NCBI GenBank assembly: GCA_009783565.1
Contig: WRDF01000003.1
Location: forward strand, 124,001 to 188,000
Length of the DNA stretch: 64,000 bases
Source: Rikenellaceae bacterium
GTDB lineage: Bacteria > Bacteroidota > Bacteroidia > Bacteroidales > Rikenellaceae
Direction: 5' to 3'
Below, one piece after another: positions 8,302-16,777 of the stretch (position 1 is the stretch's first letter; each line of letters begins with the position of its first letter). Under the pieces are notes generated by a model. That model was given only the letters and a program-made list of their open reading frames with translations. It was not told the DNA's origin and did not search any database. The position numbers and the translations under genes are program-made.

Positions 8302-9189
8302 TTACAATACATTCAGCAGCTGTTCCTTTATCTTTTCGAGTTCGTCTTTCATACCGACGACGATTCGCTGTATGGCGGCATCGTTGGCTTTCGAACCGAG
8401 CGTATTTATCTCGCGTCCGATCTCCTGAGCTATGAATCCCAGCTTTCGGCCGGGAGCTTCATCTGTCGCAACGACCTCGCGAAAATAGGCGCAATGCCCG
8501 GCGAGACGCACTTTTTCTTCCGTCACGTCCAGCTTCTCGATGTAGTATATCATCTCCTGTTCGAGGCGGTTCAGATCGACCGCGACACCCACCGACTCGA
8601 CGGATTCGCGTATGCGTTGCCTGATTTTCTCGGTACGCGCAGCCTCGTATGGCGTAATGAGATCGCTTCCGCGCTCGATTGCAGCGATGCGCGAGAGAAT
8701 ATCGTCCATCAGTACGCGTCCTTCTGTGAGACGAAACTCGTCTATCGCCGCCAACGCGTCGTCCAGCACGCGCGACAACGCCGCAGCCTCCTCTTCCGAG
8801 ACCTCATCTTCGGCTTCGGACGAAACGACGTCGGGCATACGCAGCGCCGCACGCATCACCGTCTCCTGCACTGCATCGCCCACCAGTCCGCTGGTTTCGG
8901 CAAGCGAACGCAGCTGCGCAATATAAGCGGCAAAAAGTTCGCCGTCGATGCGCACCAAACGCTCCGCCGCACCACCCGCGCTTTCTATATTGATATATAT
9001 ATCGGCTTTACCGCGCACAAGAACCCGCGTCGCGGCGGCGCGCACGGCGGCATCCAGCGCACGAAACCGCCCCGGCATACGCAATCCCAAATCAAGCTGC
9101 TTGCCGTTTACCGAACGCACCTCGACGGTGATGCGGCGCGCGCCTGCGATTGTCTCGGCCTTACCGTAACCGGTCATCGATCGTACCAT
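8302..9189 (-). CDS. yicC: YicC family protein (endoribonuclease family)
   Basis: Member of the YicC-like family (YicC_N plus DUF1732). The N-terminus MVRSMTGYGKAE is the family hallmark, and the C-terminus (IAQEIGREINTLGSKAND..VVGMKDELEKIKEQLLN) is the conserved DUF1732 end with its acidic/Asn residues. 295 residues is the normal length. E. coli YicC is reported as an RNase acting on structured RNA; the same role here is by homology. The yicC-gmk order is widely conserved. A -7 box lies at 9210-9217. Confidence 0.9.
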   Translation of the reverse strand: MVRSMTGYGKAETIAGARRITVEVRSVNGKQLDLGLRMPGRFRALDAAVRAAATRVLVRGKADIYINIESAGGAAERLVRIDGELFAAYIAQLRSLAETSGLVGDAVQETVMRAALRMPDVVSSEAEDEVSEEEAAALSRVLDDALAAIDEFRLTEGRVLMDDILSRIAAIERGSDLITPYEAARTEKIRQRIRESVESVGVAVDLNRLEQEMIYYIEKLDVTEEKVRLAGHCAYFREVVATDEAPGRKLGFIAQEIGREINTLGSKANDAAIQRIVVGMKDELEKIKEQLLNVL

Positions 9190-9209
9190 AAATCTCTACT
9201 TGTTATATA

Positions 9210-9217
9210 CAAAGGTA
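9210..9217 (-). promoter_or_regulatory. -7 box of yicC
   Basis: TACCTTTG on the minus strand, 21-28 bases before the yicC start. A second match (TATCTTTG) lies at 9261-9268. Confidence 0.55.
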
Positions 9218-9320
9218 CGAAAGTGCCTCGCGGCACTCGCATGAACGACTTTGCTTATAACAAAGATAGGGAAATTTCGCTGTTTCGGGAGTATTATTAG
9301 TTAAATCGAAAATTTATCGA

Positions 9321-9328
9321 TAGATTTG
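9321..9328 (+). promoter_or_regulatory. -7 box of serC
   Basis: TAGATTTG matches TAnnTTTG, 52 bases before the serC ATG; no other promoter-like element was seen up to 11566, fitting a serC-serA operon. Confidence 0.5.
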
Positions 9329-9379
9329 CCAGATAATATGACGATTACATTTCAAAATCACACATAAAACTCAACAACT

Positions 9380-10465
9380 ATGAAAGTGCACAATTTCAAC
9401 GCAGGTCCTGTGGTATTGCCCAGGCAGGCTGTGGAAGCAGCTATCGAAGCCATCCGCGATTTCGACGGTACGGGCATCGGCATTCTGGAAATCTCTCACC
9501 GCACACCCGGCTGGGAGCGCGTGATGGCCGAAACCGAGCAGCTGTGGCGCGACTTATTGGGTATTCCGGACGATTATGCCGTACTCTTTCTGGGCGGTGG
9601 CGCATCGACACAGTTTTTCGAAGTGCCGGCTAACATTATGAAGAAAAAAGCCGCTTACCTGCAAACGGGCGTTTGGGCGAAAAAAGCCGCAAAAGAGGCT
9701 AAATTTTACGGCGAAGTGGAGGTGGTAGCCTCCTCCGAGGATAAGAACTACTCCTACATCCCGAAGAACTACACGATCCCGGCCGATGCGGATTACTTCC
9801 ACATTACGACAAACAACACGATTTACGGCACGGAAATCCACGAGGACATCACGTCGCCCGTGACGCTGGTAGCCGATATGTCGTCCGACATCATGTCGCG
9901 TCCGGTGGATGTCAAAAAATACGGCATCATATATGGCGGCGCGCAGAAAAACGTAGGCCCCGCCGGCGTAACTTTCGTGATCGTGCGCAAGGACCTGCTC
10001 GGCAGCTCGGAGCGCAAACTCCAAACGATGGTGGACTACCGCACGCATATCGGCGCTGAGCCGCGCGACAACTCCATGTTCAACACTCCGCCCGTATTCC
10101 CGATCTATGTTATGTACGAGACGCTGAAATGGGTCAAGGAGCAGGGCGGTCTGAAAGCCATGCAAAAGCTCAATCAGGAGAAGGCGGCGTTGCTCTACAA
10201 CGAGATCGACCGCAACAAGTTGTTCAAAGGCACGGCTGTTAAGGAAGACCGTTCGCTGATGAACATCTGCTTCGTGATGGCCGAGGGCTACGAAGAATTG
10301 GAGGGCGAGTTTATGAAGTTCGCAAAATCGCAGGGCATGGTCGGCATCAAGGGTCACCGCTCGGTCGGCGGCTTCCGTGCATCGACCTACAACGCTTGCC
10401 CCAGGGAGAGCGTCGAGGCGCTGGTAGCCTGTATGCAGGAATTTGAAAAGAAACACGCGAAATAG
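9380..10465 (+). CDS. serC: Phosphoserine aminotransferase
   Basis: PLP enzyme converting 3-phosphohydroxypyruvate and glutamate to phosphoserine (second step of serine synthesis; also used in PLP synthesis). The 361-residue protein opens with [11 protein letters not shown] and carries [15 protein letters not shown], the active-site Lys in [12 protein letters not shown], and the C-terminal substrate-binding [14 protein letters not shown]. It is followed after 93 bases by serA, so the first two steps of serine synthesis are adjacent. Confidence 0.97.
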   Translation: MKVHNFNAGPVVLPRQAVEAAIEAIRDFDGTGIGILEISHRTPGWERVMAETEQLWRDLLGIPDDYAVLFLGGGASTQFFEVPANIMKKKAAYLQTGVWAKKAAKEAKFYGEVEVVASSEDKNYSYIPKNYTIPADADYFHITTNNTIYGTEIHEDITSPVTLVADMSSDIMSRPVDVKKYGIIYGGAQKNVGPAGVTFVIVRKDLLGSSERKLQTMVDYRTHIGAEPRDNSMFNTPPVFPIYVMYETLKWVKEQGGLKAMQKLNQEKAALLYNEIDRNKLFKGTAVKEDRSLMNICFVMAEGYEELEGEFMKFAKSQGMVGIKGHRSVGGFRASTYNACPRESVEALVACMQEFEKKHAK

Positions 10466-10558
10466 TATAAACCTGTGGCGATATACAACCCATTCATCCC
10501 GCATGAAAACAGGTGCGAACGCGAAAAGGTCGTACATTTCCACGAATTGGTAAAAGAC

Positions 10559-11482
10559 ATGAAAGTTTTGGTAGCTACCGATAAACCGTTCGCGAAGGCG
10601 GCGGTGGACGGCATCAGAAAAATAGTCGAGGGAGCGGGCTACGAGCTGGCGCTCCTTGAAAAATACACCGAAGAGGCACAGTTGCTCGCGGCCGTTGCCG
10701 ACGCCAATGCGCTGATCATTCGCAGCGATAAGGTCACGCCTGCGGTCGTCGATGCGGCGAAGAAGTTGAAGATCGTGGTTCGCGCGGGCGCAGGCTACGA
10801 CAACGTCGATCTGCCGAGCGCAACTGCAAAAGGCATCGTGGTTATGAACACGCCGGGTCAGAACTCGAACGCTGTGGCCGAGCTCGCCATAGGGATGATG
10901 ATCTTCATGGCGCGCAACAAATTCCAGCCCGGAACAGGCTCAGAAATTCAGGGCAAGACGCTCGGTATCCACGCCTACGGCAACGTAGGTCGCCTGGTGG
11001 CGCTGAAAGGCAAGTCGCTGGGAATGAGCGTGTATGCTTACGACCCGTTCGTTACGGACAAAGCGGTTTACGAGCGCGACGGCGTTGTAGCGGTGGATTC
11101 CGTAGAGGAACTTTATGCTAAGAGCCAGTATCTGTCGCTAAATATTCCGGCGACCGAGCAGACCAAAAAATCGATCGGTCAAAAGCTGCTTATGTCGATG
11201 CCGAAAGGCGCTACGGTCGTGAACACGGCGCGCAAAGAGGTGATGGACGAGGATGGGCTGCTGGCTGCGCTGCTCGAACGTGAAGACCTGAAATACGCGA
11301 CTGACATTGCAGCAGGCAATCAGGCCGAACTGGACGAAAAAGCGGGTGCGCGCGTCTTCGCAACATCGAAGAAAATGGGCGCAGAGACCGGAGAGGCCAA
11401 TATCAACGCAGGTCTCGCTGCCGCGAACCAGATCGTGGACTTTTTCAAGACCGGCAACACACGGTTTCAGGTGAATAAATAA
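10559..11482 (+). CDS. serA: D-3-phosphoglycerate dehydrogenase (short type)
   Basis: Oxidises 3-phosphoglycerate with NAD as the entry to serine synthesis. The start at 10559 (MKVLVATDKPF) matches the usual N-terminus; the 28 extra codons upstream look untranslated. 307 residues, without the C-terminal ACT domain of the long form. Substrate-binding RAGAGYDNVDLP, the dinucleotide fold HAYGNVGRLVA and NTARKEVMDE with the catalytic Arg are present. The usual catalytic His block (PHIGxST) is replaced by ATSKKMGAETGEAN, with Lys at the His position, as I recall for the Bacteroidales/Entamoeba subclass. A terminator follows. Confidence 0.92.
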   Translation: MKVLVATDKPFAKAAVDGIRKIVEGAGYELALLEKYTEEAQLLAAVADANALIIRSDKVTPAVVDAAKKLKIVVRAGAGYDNVDLPSATAKGIVVMNTPGQNSNAVAELAIGMMIFMARNKFQPGTGSEIQGKTLGIHAYGNVGRLVALKGKSLGMSVYAYDPFVTDKAVYERDGVVAVDSVEELYAKSQYLSLNIPATEQTKKSIGQKLLMSMPKGATVVNTARKEVMDEDGLLAALLEREDLKYATDIAAGNQAELDEKAGARVFATSKKMGAETGEANINAGLAAANQIVDFFKTGNTRFQVNK

Positions 11483-11503
11483 CATTTTTATGTTCAAAGA
11501 CTG

Positions 11504-11537
11504 TCATCCCGAACGCAGGTTCGGGATGATATTTATC
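11504..11537 (+). terminator. Terminator after serA
   Basis: Perfect 11-bp stem TCATCCCGAAC / GTTCGGGATGA (11504-11514 and 11519-11529) with a 4-base loop, followed by TATTTATCTTAT. The T-tract is weak, so partial read-through to the VOC gene is possible. Confidence 0.55.
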
Positions 11538-11565
11538 TTATGACATACTTAAAAATCAGACGACT

Positions 11566-11964
11566 ATGAAGTTTAACAATGTAAGAATATTGGTCAAGGA
11601 TTATCGGAAATGTTTCAATTTCTACACTCAAAAGCTCGGCCTCGAAGCGGCGTGGGATGTCGGAGAATGTTATGCGAGCTTTAAAGTGGCCGACGGGATC
11701 GAAGGGTTGGCGATATTCACGTCCGATCTGATGGCTCCGGTCGTGGGTGATGCCGATAAGGCGCAGCCTGTCGGATACCGCGACAAAATGATGGTCAGCT
11801 TCGAGGTGGCGAATGTCGATGAGACTTACCGCGCCCTGAAAGAAAAGGGCGTGGAGTTCGTAAACGAACCGACCGATATTCCCGATTGGGGAATGCGTGT
11901 CGTACATCTTCGCGACCCTGAGGATAACCTGATAGAACTTTTCACCCCACTAACAATGGAATAA
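11566..11964 (+). CDS. VOC (glyoxalase/bleomycin resistance) family protein
   Basis: A 132-residue vicinal-oxygen-chelate protein with two beta-alpha-beta-beta-beta modules: MKFNNVRILVKDYRKCFNFYTQKLGL opens module one, and module two ends with GMRVVHLRDPEDNLIELFTP, whose Asp/Asn/Glu pattern is typical. Metal-binding residues cannot be assigned with confidence, so it could be a glyoxalase-like enzyme or a binding protein. One base separates it from the DUF1015 gene, so they form an operon, probably with serC-serA upstream. Confidence 0.8.
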   Translation: MKFNNVRILVKDYRKCFNFYTQKLGLEAAWDVGECYASFKVADGIEGLAIFTSDLMAPVVGDADKAQPVGYRDKMMVSFEVANVDETYRALKEKGVEFVNEPTDIPDWGMRVVHLRDPEDNLIELFTPLTME

Positions 11965-11965
11965 C

Positions 11966-13207
11966 ATGGTAAAAATAAAAGCATTCAAAGGCATTCGCCC
12001 GCCGGCAAAGTGGGCAAAAGAGGTGGCGTCACGCCCTTACGACGTACTCGACTCGCAAGAGGCAAAGGCCGAAGCAGGCGAGAAATCGCTGCTGCACATC
12101 ATCAAACCCGAAATCGATTTCGACCCCATAGCCGACGAACATTCGCAGGAGGCGTATGACAAAGCGGTCGAGAACTACAAACTGTGGAAAGAGCGCGGTT
12201 GGTTGGTGCAGGACCCGACCGAGAACTACTATATCTACGCACAGACGATGGATGGCCGCACGCAGTACGGACTCGCCGTAGCGGCTCATTATCAGGACTA
12301 TATCGACGGTAAAATCAAGAAACACGAACTTACGCGCACCGAGAAGGAGGACGACCGCATGATTCACGTGCGCAACCAGCAGGCGAACATCGAGCCGGTG
12401 TTTTTCTCCTATCCCGCTGATGCCGAGATAGATGCGATCGTAGCGAAGATCGTGAGCAGCGAAAACCCCGAATACGACTTCGTGGCCGACGGCGACGGGT
12501 TCGGCCACAAAATGTGGAAAATCACAGACCGCGCTACAATCGACCGCATCACGAAAATTTTCGAAACCATCCCGGCGTTGTATGTCGCCGACGGTCATCA
12601 TCGTACGGCCGCAGCAGCGCGCGTCGGACAAGAGATGGCCGCGAAAAATCCGAACCATACGGGCGAGGAGGAATACAACTATTTCCTTGCGGTGGTTTTC
12701 CCCGATAATCAGCTGAAAATCATCGATTACAACCGCGTGGTGAAAGACCTGAACGGCCACACGCCGTCGCAGATTGTTGCCGCGTTGGAGAAGAATTTCG
12801 ACGTGCGCGAAGTGGGGACGGAAATATACACGCCCGACCGCCTGCACAACTTCGGAATGTATCTCGACGGACGATGGTACAGCCTCACGGCAAAGCCTGG
12901 AACGTACGACGATAACGACCCGATCGGAGTGCTCGACGTGACCATCCTGTCGAATCTCGTACTCGACAACATATTGGGCATCAAGGACTTACGCACCGAT
13001 AAACGTATCGACTTCGTGGGCGGCATACGCGGACTCGGCGAATTGCAGAAACGCGTGGACAGCGGCGAGATGAAGATCGCATTCGCGCTCTACCCCGTTT
13101 CGATGAAGCAGCTTATCGACATCGCCGACACGGGCAACATCATGCCTCCGAAGACGACCTGGTTCGAACCGAAGCTCCGCTCCGGCGTTGTGATACATGG
13201 TTTTTAA
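11966..13207 (+). CDS. DUF1015 family protein
   Basis: A 413-residue cytoplasmic protein of the DUF1015 family. It opens with the family pattern KAFKGIRPPAKWAKEVASRPYDVL and contains ADGHHRTAAAAR (about residues 210-221), the conserved ParB-like/kinase-like DGHHR motif; some members resemble SerK, the free-serine kinase of archaea, which has the same DGHHR signature. Position downstream of serC-serA fits a serine-linked role, but whether this one is a kinase is inference. It ends before a bidirectional terminator. Confidence 0.85.
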   Translation: MVKIKAFKGIRPPAKWAKEVASRPYDVLDSQEAKAEAGEKSLLHIIKPEIDFDPIADEHSQEAYDKAVENYKLWKERGWLVQDPTENYYIYAQTMDGRTQYGLAVAAHYQDYIDGKIKKHELTRTEKEDDRMIHVRNQQANIEPVFFSYPADAEIDAIVAKIVSSENPEYDFVADGDGFGHKMWKITDRATIDRITKIFETIPALYVADGHHRTAAAARVGQEMAAKNPNHTGEEEYNYFLAVVFPDNQLKIIDYNRVVKDLNGHTPSQIVAALEKNFDVREVGTEIYTPDRLHNFGMYLDGRWYSLTAKPGTYDDNDPIGVLDVTILSNLVLDNILGIKDLRTDKRIDFVGGIRGLGELQKRVDSGEMKIAFALYPVSMKQLIDIADTGNIMPPKTTWFEPKLRSGVVIHGF

Positions 13208-13230
13208 TTGCTGCGACGACACACCCTAAA

Positions 13231-13270
13231 TAAAACTGTCATTCCGGGAGATTCGGAATGACAGTTTTAT
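13231..13270. terminator. Bidirectional terminator between DUF1015 and TonB receptor genes
   Basis: A 15-bp perfect stem (AAAACTGTCATTCCG and complement, 13232-13246 and 13254-13268) flanked by A- and T-rich ends separates two convergent genes. Confidence 0.9.
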
Positions 13271-13271
13271 T

Positions 13272-15509
13272 TTAAAACCTGACGATTATATTCGCTAACA
13301 CATTGATCGTCGCCTGCGGGAAGAAATACATGGACTCCACGCGCGTGCCGCCCACCATCGAACTCGACCCGTAGCCGTTGCTCTCGTACTCGGCACTGAA
13401 AATGTTGTTCACCGCCACGCCGACTGTCACGCTGCGTGTCGAGGGCAGGCGGAATGTGTATTCCGCGAACAGATCGCTTACACAATACGGGTCGAGCGAC
13501 AAAGCCCGCACAGCCGAGTTCGTGACATACTGGCGGCTGACGTAGGACGTGCGCAGGGCAAATGACAGGCCGCCGAACTGCGCCCGCAGGCTGCTTGCCG
13601 CCGTCGCGGCCGGTGAGAATGAAATATCCGTATTACCGATAAAGTTCTCCGTATGAGTGCCTAACCCACTCCACCCCGCGTCATAATCGTCGAGAAATTC
13701 GGTGTAATTGCATATGCGGTTACGGCTCAGCGTCGCCGTCGCATCCCAGCGCAGCCAATGCGTGAAATCCACACCGGCTACTATTTCGATACCGGCGCGA
13801 TAGCTATTCGCCACGTTTTCGGCCAGCGCATCTCCTACGTGGTTTATCTTGCCCGTCAGCACCATCTGGTCCTTGTACGACATATAATAAATGTTCGCCG
13901 TAAGGTCGAGCGCACCGTGCCGGTATGCCGCACCGGTTTCGAAATTCACAAGCCTCTCGGCGAGCGGCAGTTTATCCGGATCGGCGTTGGTAAAATTGCG
14001 GCGCGCCGGCTCGCGATGGGCGACAGCAACCGAGCCGTAGGCGTTCCAACGGTCGTCGATGCGCCAGAAAACACCCGCTTTGGGGTTGAAAAAATTGTAA
14101 TCTTTGTTCAGATCGAACCACTGTTGCGTAGTGCTCGTGATCCAACGGTCGTTCGTGCCCTCGATCGTGTAATTTATATGACGAAACTGCATATCGCCAT
14201 AGATAAACACGTCGTACATCGCTTCCCAACTCGCTTTCAGATAAACATTCGCGTCTGCCTTGTGCCCGTTATTGCGGTAGAATTCATGGTCGGGACGGAA
14301 GTCCGCTCCGCCAACATAATTCTGTATCCACACCACGCGCCCGAAATGATCGTTGTCATAGAGGTTCGCCGCGCCACCCAGCGATGCGCTGAGGCGGTCG
14401 GTGCGGTAATCGAGTGAAAAAACTCCGCCCCCGAAATGGTTGTCCAAATGCTTTTGCTGCACCAGGTTCGAGCGCGTGACGGTCACTCCGCCGGCCGTCT
14501 CGAACGGTTCGAGCAGATAATTTCTCAGCGTGCGATTGTTACGGTATTCTTCATAATATCCTTCCCCGCGCGTGTAATGAAGTGCCGCACTGAGACCCCA
14601 ATTCGGTGTAAAGACATGATCTGCAAGCAGTTGATAGTGCGTCTGACGGTAATTGTCCGTCTGATTTTTATACCATCCTCCCGTATTCATCGCACCACTC
14701 GGATTATAACGCCGCCCGTGCTCCTTAATTTGCTCGCGCGTTATGCCGTTCCACGCATGATATGTCTGTTCCTTGCCACCGAACGTCACCAAACGCACCG
14801 CCGTGCGTGCGCCGAACCATCCGCCCTGCACGAAATACGAACTCATGTCGCTCCATGCACGGTCGCGATAGCCGTCGGACGAAATTTCGGACAGCCGCGC
14901 CTCGAAAGCCCAACCACCGTTCAGCAATCCCGTGCCCGCGCGCACCATCCGCCGGCTGGTATTATACGACCCGTAGCTGGCCGCCAGCTCGCCGAAAGCA
15001 TCTCGCGAAGGCATCTCGCTCAGCATATTGATGCTCGCGCCGAAAGCCCCCGCACCGTTGGTCGAAGTCCCAACCCCGCGCTGTATCTGCACGCTGGCCA
15101 GCGATGAGGCCAGGTCGGGAGTATTCACCCAGAACAGCCCGTGGCTCTCAGGATCGTTCATCGGGATGCCGTTAATAGTAACGTTAATGCGCGAAGCATC
15201 CGTCCCGCGAATGCGCAGCGCCGTGTAGCCCACGCCCGCTCCGGCCTCCGACGTGACCACCACCGAAGGCGTAAAACGCAACAGAAAAGGCATATCCTGT
15301 CCGAAATTCAACGCGTCCAGTTCCGCGCGCGAGACATTGGTGTGGGTCATCGGCGTGGTTGCCGATGCGCGTGTCGATGTCGTGCGTACCACCACGCTGT
15401 CGATTTCCAACTTACGCCAAAAGTCGCCTTCTTCCGGTACACGCCCGTGCACGGAAAATCCTCCTTGCACGGCCATATAAAGACCGGCAAGCAAAACAAT
15501 TTTTTTCAT
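13272..15509 (-). CDS. TonB-dependent outer-membrane receptor, probably for thiamin
   Basis: Outer-membrane transporter energised by TonB. The start at 15509 (MKKIVLLAGLYMAVQGG) gives a signal peptide; the 745-residue protein has a plug domain (about 50-170; LRIRGTDASRINVTINGIPMND) and a 22-strand barrel ending in ATINVLANIIVRF with terminal Phe. The plug's TonB-box region is near residue 35. The substrate is inferred from a TPP riboswitch directly upstream (15594-15703): Bacteroidota commonly place thiamin-uptake receptors under such riboswitches. The gene ends at a bidirectional terminator. Confidence 0.85.
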   Translation of the reverse strand: MKKIVLLAGLYMAVQGGFSVHGRVPEEGDFWRKLEIDSVVVRTTSTRASATTPMTHTNVSRAELDALNFGQDMPFLLRFTPSVVVTSEAGAGVGYTALRIRGTDASRINVTINGIPMNDPESHGLFWVNTPDLASSLASVQIQRGVGTSTNGAGAFGASINMLSEMPSRDAFGELAASYGSYNTSRRMVRAGTGLLNGGWAFEARLSEISSDGYRDRAWSDMSSYFVQGGWFGARTAVRLVTFGGKEQTYHAWNGITREQIKEHGRRYNPSGAMNTGGWYKNQTDNYRQTHYQLLADHVFTPNWGLSAALHYTRGEGYYEEYRNNRTLRNYLLEPFETAGGVTVTRSNLVQQKHLDNHFGGGVFSLDYRTDRLSASLGGAANLYDNDHFGRVVWIQNYVGGADFRPDHEFYRNNGHKADANVYLKASWEAMYDVFIYGDMQFRHINYTIEGTNDRWITSTTQQWFDLNKDYNFFNPKAGVFWRIDDRWNAYGSVAVAHREPARRNFTNADPDKLPLAERLVNFETGAAYRHGALDLTANIYYMSYKDQMVLTGKINHVGDALAENVANSYRAGIEIVAGVDFTHWLRWDATATLSRNRICNYTEFLDDYDAGWSGLGTHTENFIGNTDISFSPAATAASSLRAQFGGLSFALRTSYVSRQYVTNSAVRALSLDPYCVSDLFAEYTFRLPSTRSVTVGVAVNNIFSAEYESNGYGSSSMVGGTRVESMYFFPQATINVLANIIVRF

Positions 15510-15545
15510 CTTTTTTGGTTTGAAAGAACGGAAGAGGGGGGCTGC

Positions 15546-15575
15546 TAATTGACAAAAAACAGTCATCCGGCAGGA
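15546..15575 (-). terminator. Candidate expression-platform terminator of the TPP riboswitch
   Basis: On the minus strand CATCC-TGCC-GGATG forms a short stem followed by ACTGTTTTTTG, between the aptamer and the receptor start. Its sequence is part of a dispersed CCGGCAGG repeat copy (15567-15595). The stem is short, so control could instead be translational. Confidence 0.4.
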
Positions 15576-15595
15576 TGGAAAACACACGTGTGTGT
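15567..15595 (+). repeat. Dispersed CCGGCAGG-type repeat, copy D
   Basis: CCGGCAGGATGGAAAACACA followed by CGTGTGTGT; same motif as 854-882 and others. It lies just downstream of the TPP aptamer in transcription order. Confidence 0.7.
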
Positions 15596-15703
15596 CCCTT
15601 CGTCGGCATTACCCGCATCAGGTTCATTGGGTATGATCTCAGCCCGTCGTATTTTCGGTCGTTCGGTTTACAGCCGCACAACCTTTTCAGGCACCCCCTC
15701 GTG
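15594..15703 (-). promoter_or_regulatory. TPP (thiamin pyrophosphate) riboswitch, THI element
   Basis: On the minus strand the conserved aptamer parts appear in order: GGGGGTGCCTGAAAAGG (P1/P2 side), a variable P3 extension, GGGCTGAGATCATACCC (the CUGAGA core with its stem), and GAACCTGATGCGGGTAATGCC (P4/P5 with the ACCUGAUNNGG core and the GGUAAUGC end), then GACGAAGGGA. TPP binding normally lowers expression of the downstream gene. A -7 box (15759-15766) precedes it and the TonB receptor follows after about 85 bases. Confidence 0.96.
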
Positions 15704-15758
15704 AATTATGTCTCGTGCTCTCGGCCTCACGTTCGCGAACCGTGAAGTAAGAACGCCA

Positions 15759-15766
15759 CAAATGTA
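15759..15766 (-). promoter_or_regulatory. -7 box upstream of the TPP riboswitch
   Basis: TACATTTG on the minus strand matches TAnnTTTG, about 56 bases ahead of the aptamer 5' end. Confidence 0.6.
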
Positions 15767-15795
15767 CGGCTTTTTTCTTGACTATACAAAAAAAT

Positions 15796-15879
15796 CGTCA
15801 TTGCGAGGAGTGCATAAGCACGACGAAGCAATCCATAAAAAGCAGGTGGATTGCTTCGCCTTTCAGGCTCGCAATGACG
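15796..15879. repeat. Intergenic palindromic repeat R2 (CATTGCGAG family)
   Basis: Ends CGTCATTGCGAGG / GGCTCGCAATGACG and inner arms GAAGCAATCCA / TGGATTGCTTCGCC, as in R1. It lies between the riboswitch promoter and the M48 peptidase gene. Confidence 0.85.
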
Positions 15880-15900
15880 GTTAATACGAAACCGCAGCTT

Positions 15901-16713
15901 TTACAGCCTCGTCGAGCCGCCGGGCGCGGGTTTCGGATAACCGTCCCCGATGGCGCGTTCGGTCATACGGCGGATGCGCAAGTCAAGGTCAGGGTGGGTC
16001 GAGAAAAGTTGTGCCAGTCCACCCGTAGGATGGCCTCCGGCCTGCCGCTCCATCTGCTGCAACTTCTCGAACGAGAGCGCCATCGCCCACGGGTTCAATC
16101 CGTGTGCCCGCAAAAAATTATAAGCATAGTCGTCCGCCTCCAATTCCTGCCTCTGCGAGAAATTAGACGATTTAAGCGCCCCTGCAAGCCGTCCGAACGC
16201 CGATTCGGACAACGGAGATGTAGAGCCGGCAACCGCGCCGGCAGCATCTATAACCGCCGATGCTATGATCGCATCCTGGAACGCCCGCCGCGTGTGGTTA
16301 AGTTTGACGTGTCCTATCTCGTGTCCGATCACACCCAACACCTCCTCGTCGCTCATAACGTCCATCAGTCCCGAATAGACGCGTATACTGCCATCGGCCA
16401 CCGCGAACGCATTCACGTCGGGCGTTTTGTAAACTTTGATGTTGATACCGTCGCGGTTGTTTATCGGCCCCGCTATACGTTGCAAACGCACGTTGTAAGG
16501 GTCATTGCCCGTCGCAATCGTGTTCTGGGCATCCATCTGCCGAATAAAATCACTTACGTATGCCTCGATTTGCGCATCGGTGATCGCCGAGGCTTGAAGC
16601 AACTTGTTGCCTGCCGATACGAGCCCCTGCGTCATCGCCGCATTGCAACCGCTGTTCAGCACAGCCACTGCCACTGCAACCATCGCCATAAGCGGTAAAA
16701 ATAGCTTTCTCAT
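15901..16713 (-). CDS. M48 family metallopeptidase lipoprotein
   Basis: Zinc peptidase of the M48 (BepA/LoiP/Oma1-like) group. The 270-residue protein starts with a signal peptide ending in lipobox NSGC, then the catalytic domain with HEIGHVKLNH (HExxH, about residues 142-151) and the downstream ligand in QELEADDYAYNFL (third ligand Glu). It should face the periplasm from the inner or outer membrane, where relatives clear misfolded outer-membrane proteins. Monocistronic by appearance. Confidence 0.9.
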   Translation of the reverse strand: MRKLFLPLMAMVAVAVAVLNSGCNAAMTQGLVSAGNKLLQASAITDAQIEAYVSDFIRQMDAQNTIATGNDPYNVRLQRIAGPINNRDGINIKVYKTPDVNAFAVADGSIRVYSGLMDVMSDEEVLGVIGHEIGHVKLNHTRRAFQDAIIASAVIDAAGAVAGSTSPLSESAFGRLAGALKSSNFSQRQELEADDYAYNFLRAHGLNPWAMALSFEKLQQMERQAGGHPTGGLAQLFSTHPDLDLRIRRMTERAIGDGYPKPAPGGSTRL

Positions 16714-16777
16714 GGTTCTAATTTTTGTTTTTTCTGCAATTCTCTCTCCATAACGTTCCGAATGCCCCGAAAATTTT

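Noticed and set aside
8215-9300. Plus-strand frame of 361 codons opposite yicC
   Set aside because: Antisense shadow of yicC, beginning inside repeat R1; no family motifs.
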